A DNA stretch of 64,000 nt from Dinghuibacter silviterrae (GTDB lineage Bacteria > Bacteroidota > Bacteroidia > Chitinophagales > Chitinophagaceae), in the NCBI RefSeq assembly GCF_004366355.1, contig NZ_SODV01000001.1, positions 2,108,001 through 2,172,000 on the forward strand, in the 5' to 3' direction. The position numbers were made by a program, and so were the translations under genes. Shown piece after piece: positions 60,731 to 64,000 of this stretch; position 1 is the stretch's first letter, and each line of letters begins with the position of its first letter. The notes under the pieces were generated by a model that searched no databases, was not told the DNA's origin, and saw nothing but the letters and a program-made list of their open reading frames with translations.

Positions 60731-62020
60731 TTGAAAGCAAAACTGTTGCTCGTCTTAGCCCTTGCCCCCTTTGTGCGGACACTTGCCCAGGATGACGATG
60801 GGGGCACGCACGTATTCAAACCGAATATCCGGACCGTTCAGCTTTACGCCAAAGGCAGCCAGACGACACCCCCCGTCCTTACGCTGGGGGGCGGAGACGT
60901 GCTCGACCTTTCGTTTGACGACCTTGATGGAGACGTGAAGAATTATTCCTACGCGTTTGAGCTCAGAAACGAAGACTGGAGCCCAACCAGCCTGAACGCG
61001 ATGGAGTACACCCGGGGGTTCACGGGTATACAGATCACCTCATATAAGATGTCCAGCCTGGCCACGACCCGGTATACCCATTACCACATCACGCTGCCCG
61101 ACGCCAACTACACCCCGACCAAGGGCGGGAACTACCTGCTGAAGGTGTACCAGGACGGGGACCCCTCCAACCTGGCCTTTCAGGTACGGTTCCTGGTGGT
61201 CAACAACACCATGCCTGTGACCGCTGAGGTACAGCCGCCTTTTTCCAGCGATACCCATGCCAACTCCCAAAAGGTCCAGTTTTCCGTGGGGCTTGGCAAC
61301 CAGCAACTGACCAATCCCACCCAGGAGATCAAGGTGGTGATCGTCCAGAACTGGTGCTGGGCAATGGCCAAGTACGACATACGGCCCACTTTTATTCGTA
61401 ACAATTCGCTCGAATACAACCCGGAAGTAGACGCCGTTTTCCCCGGCGGCAGGGAATGGCGCTGGCTCGACAACCGCACCTTCCGTTTCCGGGGAGACCG
61501 CGTTGCCAGGGTCGAGGAGGGCGCCACCACGAACCATGTGTATATCCTGCCCGATCCCAGCCGGGTCGATCTTCCCTTTATTGTATATACCGACCAGAAC
61601 GGCGCCTATACGATCGTCTCCGGTGATTCCAACAACGTGAATTACCAGGGCGACTATGGCTGGGTGCATTTCACCTACGCTCCCCCCGGGGGCATGCCTT
61701 ATGAGGGTAAGGACCTCTACCTCTACGGTGCCCTCACCAACTATGACCTCGGCGACAGCGCCCGTTTGCGCTGGGACCCCGACCGTCATGTCTATACCAC
61801 CGCCCAGTTCCTCAAGCAGGGCTACTACGATTATATGTATGTCACCAAAAACAAAGACGGGAACATCAGCCTTGACGAGACCGAAGGGAATTTTTTCGAA
61901 ACCGAAAACAACTACCTCATCCTCGTCTACTACCGTCCCCTTGGCGGGCGCTTTGACGAGCTGGTTGGATTGGGGCGCGTGAACTCGCTGGCGCAGAAGA
62001 ATGCGCAGCAGACGCAATAA
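60731..62020 (+). CDS. Type IX secretion system plug protein family (DUF5103)
   Basis: 429 residues with a TTG start, which gives the signal peptide KAKLLLVLALAPFVRTLAQ. The DUF5103 pattern is clear (NIRTVQLYAKGSQTTPPVLTLGGGDVLDLSFDDLDGDVKNYSYAFELRNEDW, EYNPEVDAVFPGGREWRWLDNRTFRFRGDRVA, DLYLYGALTNYDLGDSARLRWDPDRHVYTTAQFLKQGYYDYMYV). In Flavobacterium johnsoniae a member of this family closes the SprA channel of the T9SS from the periplasmic side. It indicates that the organism has a T9SS, though no other component is in the window. Confidence 0.88.
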   Translation: MKAKLLLVLALAPFVRTLAQDDDGGTHVFKPNIRTVQLYAKGSQTTPPVLTLGGGDVLDLSFDDLDGDVKNYSYAFELRNEDWSPTSLNAMEYTRGFTGIQITSYKMSSLATTRYTHYHITLPDANYTPTKGGNYLLKVYQDGDPSNLAFQVRFLVVNNTMPVTAEVQPPFSSDTHANSQKVQFSVGLGNQQLTNPTQEIKVVIVQNWCWAMAKYDIRPTFIRNNSLEYNPEVDAVFPGGREWRWLDNRTFRFRGDRVARVEEGATTNHVYILPDPSRVDLPFIVYTDQNGAYTIVSGDSNNVNYQGDYGWVHFTYAPPGGMPYEGKDLYLYGALTNYDLGDSARLRWDPDRHVYTTAQFLKQGYYDYMYVTKNKDGNISLDETEGNFFETENNYLILVYYRPLGGRFDELVGLGRVNSLAQKNAQQTQ

Positions 62021-62036
62021 AAAAGCGCTTTTTCTG
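62018..62036 (+). terminator. Short palindrome at the plug gene end
   Basis: AAAAAGCGCTTTTT (62020-62033) starts within the plug stop codon region. It is self-complementary and ends in a T run, so it may act as a weak terminator before the SRP RNA promoter. Confidence 0.4.
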
Positions 62037-62046
62037 TGATTTCCCC

Positions 62047-62054
62047 TATCTTTG
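62047..62054 (+). promoter_or_regulatory. -7 promoter element of the SRP RNA gene
   Basis: TATCTTTG fits TAnnTTTG and lies 4 nt before the proposed 5' end of the RNA. Confidence 0.65.
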
Positions 62055-62058
62055 CACC

Positions 62059-62152
62059 GGCAAGTCTTATACGACCAGCTCCTGCTGAACTCCCCCAGGG
62101 CCGGAAGGCAGCAAGGGTAGGTGGTTGAGCGGTGCGATATAAGTAACTTGCC
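62059..62152 (+). ncRNA. ffs: Small bacterial signal recognition particle RNA (4.5S type)
   Basis: The hallmark apical domain CCAGGGCCGGAAGGCAGCAAGG (about 62094-62115, GGAA tetraloop at 62103-62106) is intact. The ends pair: GGCAAGT (62059-62065) with ACTTGCC (62146-62152). At about 94 nt it is the short form without an Alu domain. An ATTTTTTATTTTT run follows directly as terminator. It binds Ffh and directs membrane proteins to the translocase. Confidence 0.93.
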
Positions 62153-62158
62153 ATTTTT

Positions 62159-62166
62159 TATTTTTG
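62159..62166 (+). promoter_or_regulatory. -7 promoter element of the aldolase gene
   Basis: TATTTTTG fits TAnnTTTG, 25 nt before the ATG at 62192. It overlaps the T run that ends the SRP RNA gene. Confidence 0.55.
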
Positions 62167-62191
62167 CATACACCATAACACCACACATATC

Positions 62192-62848
62192 ATGAAATTC
62201 TTTATCGACACAGCCAACCTCGACCAGATCAAAGAAGCACACGAACTGGGCATCCTCGACGGCGTGACGACCAATCCGTCGCTCATGGCGAAGGAAGGGG
62301 TAAAAGGCCAGGAAGCTGTTTACAAGCACTACGCCACGATTTGCGATATCGTCAAGACGGGCGATGTCAGCGCCGAAGTGGTTTCGACCACCTTTAACGA
62401 GATCATCGAAGAAGGGAAGAAGCTGGCCGCCATCCACCCCAACATTATCGTAAAAGTTCCCATGATCAAGGAAGGCGTAAAAGCCATCCGTTGGTTTACG
62501 GACAACAATATTGCCACCAACTGTACGCTGGTTTTCTCTGCAGGGCAGGCCATCCTGGCCGCCAAAGCGGGTGCCAAATACGTGTCGCCCTTTATCGGCC
62601 GTATCGACGACAGTAACTGGGACGGGATCGAGCTGATCAGCCAGATCGCCCACATCTACCAACTCCAGGGCTTTAAGACCGAGATCCTGGCGGCTTCCAT
62701 CCGGAGCTCCCTGCACATCGTGAAGTGTGCTGAAGCCGGTGCGGACGTGATCACGTCGCCCCTTGAACCGATCCTGGGTCTGCTGAAGCACCCCCTGACG
62801 GACATCGGTCTGGCAAAATTCCTGGAAGATGCCAAGAAATTTGTATAA
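62192..62848 (+). CDS. Transaldolase / fructose-6-phosphate aldolase family protein
   Basis: 218 residues. The short transaldolase form: KFFIDTANLDQIKEAHELGILDGVTTNPSLMAKEG, then the Schiff-base Lys K88 in NIIVKVPM, NCTLVFSAGQAILAAKAGAKYVSPFIGRIDD and ILAASIRSSLHIVKCAEAGADVITSPLEPI. It acts in the non-oxidative pentose phosphate pathway as a transaldolase, or as a fructose-6-phosphate aldolase; the two cannot be separated by eye. It is a single gene with its own promoter, followed at once by the his leader. Confidence 0.93.
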   Translation: MKFFIDTANLDQIKEAHELGILDGVTTNPSLMAKEGVKGQEAVYKHYATICDIVKTGDVSAEVVSTTFNEIIEEGKKLAAIHPNIIVKVPMIKEGVKAIRWFTDNNIATNCTLVFSAGQAILAAKAGAKYVSPFIGRIDDSNWDGIELISQIAHIYQLQGFKTEILAASIRSSLHIVKCAEAGADVITSPLEPILGLLKHPLTDIGLAKFLEDAKKFV

Positions 62849-62854
62849 GTCCCT

Positions 62855-62862
62855 TATATTTG
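62855..62862 (+). promoter_or_regulatory. -7 promoter element of the his operon
   Basis: TATATTTG fits TAnnTTTG. The leader peptide ATG at 62868 follows after 5 nt, so the leader peptide is probably read from a leaderless mRNA. Confidence 0.7.
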
Positions 62863-62867
62863 CGTCC

Positions 62868-62930
62868 ATGAACATTCAGGTACACATCCATCATCATCAT
62901 CATTTTTGCCCCGGGCAGGTGAGCCGGTGA
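62868..62930 (+). CDS. hisL: his operon leader peptide
   Basis: A 20-residue ORF from the ATG at 62868 to the TGA at 62928-62930. It encodes MNIQVHIHHHHHFCPG and four more residues, with His at 6 and five in a row at 8-12. A run of His codons just before an intrinsic terminator and hisG is the classic sign of histidine-dependent attenuation: ribosome stalling at low His-tRNA should prevent the terminator at 62961-62994 from forming. Between them lies a further hairpin (GTG-TATA-CAC core near 62935-62945). The exact antiterminator was not worked out. Confidence 0.88.
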   Translation: MNIQVHIHHHHHFCPGQVSR

Positions 62931-62960
62931 TGTTTGTGTATACACGATAAACAACATTCC

Positions 62961-62994
62961 GAGGTTCGCCAAAAAAGGCGGACCTCTTTTTTTT
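62961..62994 (+). terminator. his attenuator terminator, abutting hisG
   Basis: A 10-bp stem GAGGTTCGCC (62961-62970) / GGCGGACCTC (62977-62986) with one G-T pair and an A6 loop is followed by eight T (62987-62994). The hisG ATG starts at the next base (62995). So the terminator hairpin also covers the hisG ribosome entry region. Confidence 0.92.
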
Positions 62995-63852
62995 ATGACA
63001 AAACTCAGAATCGGTATTCAAAAATCCGGGCGTTTGCACGAAGATTCGATGAAACTGCTCAAGGAATGCGGCATCGACGTTTCCAACGGGGTTAACAAAC
63101 TCAAGACGGAAGCGAGCAATTTCCCGCTGGAGGTCTTCTTTTTGAGGGATGACGACATTCCCCAGTATGTGGAAGACGCGGTCGCGGACATTGGGATCGT
63201 GGGGGAGAATGTGGTGTATGAGAAAAACAAACGCATTACCGTCGTCGAAAAACTGGGCTTTGGAAAATGCCGGTTGTCGGTGGCGGTGCGTAAAGGGGAC
63301 GACTATGACGGCCCCGCGTTCCTGGAGGGCAAACGCATTGCCACGACCTACCCCGTGCTGGTGGATCGTTTTCTAAAGGAACACGGCGTATCGGCGGACA
63401 TCCATGAGATCAGCGGATCGGTGGAGATCGCGCCGGGGATCGGGCTGGCGGAGGCAATCTGCGACCTGGTGTCGAGCGGGAGTACGCTGTTTATGAACGG
63501 GCTGAAGGAGGTGCATCCGATCCTGCAATCGCAGGCAGTCCTGGTGCGCAACAACGGGCTGGACCAGGACCGCATGGACATCCTGCACAAGCTGCTGTTC
63601 CGTATACAGGCGGTTAAGAAGGCAAGGAACAACAAGTATATCCTGTTGAACGCGCCCAACGAACAACTGGAAGAAATCATCCGGTTGCTGCCGGGGATGA
63701 AAAGCCCGACGGTCCTTCCGCTGGCGGAGGCGGGCTGGAGCTCGGTACACAGCGTCCTGAGCGAAAACGAATTTTGGGACATCATCGAGAAGCTCAAGGC
63801 GGCCGGCGCCCAGGGCATCCTGGTGGTGCCGATCGAAAAAATGATCGTCTGA
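62995..63852 (+). CDS. hisG: ATP phosphoribosyltransferase, long form
   Basis: 285 residues. It starts histidine synthesis by joining ATP and PRPP. The catalytic core has LRIGIQKSGRLHEDSMKLLKECGI, DDIPQYVEDAVADIGIVGENVVYE and the PRPP loop region EISGSVEIAPGIGLAEAICDLVSSGSTL. A C-terminal ACT-like domain (about 212-285, NNKYILLNAPNEQLEEIIRLLPGMKSPTVLPL) makes it the long, His-feedback-sensitive hexameric form that does not need HisZ. Its ATG follows the attenuator T run without a gap. Its stop overlaps the hisD start (TGATG). Confidence 0.96.
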   Translation: MTKLRIGIQKSGRLHEDSMKLLKECGIDVSNGVNKLKTEASNFPLEVFFLRDDDIPQYVEDAVADIGIVGENVVYEKNKRITVVEKLGFGKCRLSVAVRKGDDYDGPAFLEGKRIATTYPVLVDRFLKEHGVSADIHEISGSVEIAPGIGLAEAICDLVSSGSTLFMNGLKEVHPILQSQAVLVRNNGLDQDRMDILHKLLFRIQAVKKARNNKYILLNAPNEQLEEIIRLLPGMKSPTVLPLAEAGWSSVHSVLSENEFWDIIEKLKAAGAQGILVVPIEKMIV

Positions 63853-64000
63853 TGCAGATCGTATACCATCCTTCCCGGGTTGAATGGGAACAGGTGATCC
63901 GCCGCCCCTTGGCGGACGCGGACACGTTGCAGGCGAAGATCCGGGGCGTCCTGGACGACGTAAAAACAAAAGGGGACAGCGCGGTGCGGGAGTACACGGA
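63852..64000 (+). CDS. hisD: Histidinol dehydrogenase, N-terminal part
   Basis: 49 complete codons are visible before the window ends, starting MQIVYHPSRVEWEQVIRRP and going on to VLDDVKTKGDSAVREYTE, which is the usual opening of HisD. The enzyme oxidises histidinol to histidine with two NAD+. The start overlaps the hisG stop by one base, so it is the second gene of the his operon. The rest, with the zinc and catalytic sites, lies outside. Confidence 0.9.
   Translation, partial: MQIVYHPSRVEWEQVIRRPLADADTLQAKIRGVLDDVKTKGDSAVREYT

Noticed and set aside
61040-62875. 611-codon minus-strand frame across the plug gene, SRP RNA and aldolase
   Set aside because: It crosses an RNA gene and two well-supported genes, and its sequence has no recognisable domain.

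Overview
The window looks like chromosomal DNA of a Bacteroidota species, most likely family Chitinophagaceae. Reasons seen in the sequence: two SusC/SusD pairs, an ECF sigma/FecR pair with an STN-type SusC, the T9SS plug family (DUF5103), many lipoproteins, -7 elements of the TAnnTTTG type, no clear Shine-Dalgarno sites, and a GC-rich coding style. The family-level placement is inference. Both edges cut genes: a SusC on the left and hisD on the right.

Layout. 1-3.8 kb: end of a SusC/SusD uptake locus and a small secreted protein. 3.8-13 kb, minus strand: a TonB-like protein, a three-gene RND efflux operon (TolC, RND pump, adaptor), a hybrid histidine kinase and a LytTR response regulator. 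13-19 kb: stress and regulatory genes (internally deleted Crp-like regulator facing an AhpD-like protein, LpxR-like protein, AraC plus YceI, and an overlapping GNAT-MarR-Crp operon). 19-26 kb: sigma factor, FecR, SusC and SusD, a complete trans-envelope signalling and uptake locus. 26-28.8 kb: a four-gene operon of lipoprotein, membrane protein, NarL-type kinase and LuxR-type regulator. 28.8-35 kb: pirin, an NHL-repeat lipoprotein, an orphan LanC-like cyclase and a family 2 glycosidase. 35.1-37.5 kb: a visibly AT-richer pocket (Fic protein, membrane protein, GNAT) that ends in palindromic repeats beside a tRNA-Leu gene.

37.7-48 kb is mostly housekeeping: glycosyltransferase 9, dapD, a Sua5-family protein, CCA-adding enzyme, miaA, a FadL-like porin and prolyl-tRNA synthetase. 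48-54 kb is the conserved RDD / SpoIIM / DUF4129 / DUF4350 / MoxR / DUF58 cluster. 54-64 kb holds a 41-codon small membrane ORF, truB, a BamA-like protein, a SpoU methyltransferase, a FtsX/LolE-like permease, the T9SS plug protein, the SRP RNA gene, a transaldolase-family aldolase and the start of the his operon with a histidine leader peptide and attenuator.

The strongest non-obvious signals are regulatory: a his attenuator whose terminator abuts the hisG start codon, two promoters sharing the same palindrome plus third half-site geometry, three operator-like repeats over the promoter of a Fic protein that has its own DNA-binding domain, and a Crp-family regulator that has lost about 49 internal residues. 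No CRISPR array, transposase, integrase or phage gene was seen. No gap without an assigned gene exceeds about 300 bp.
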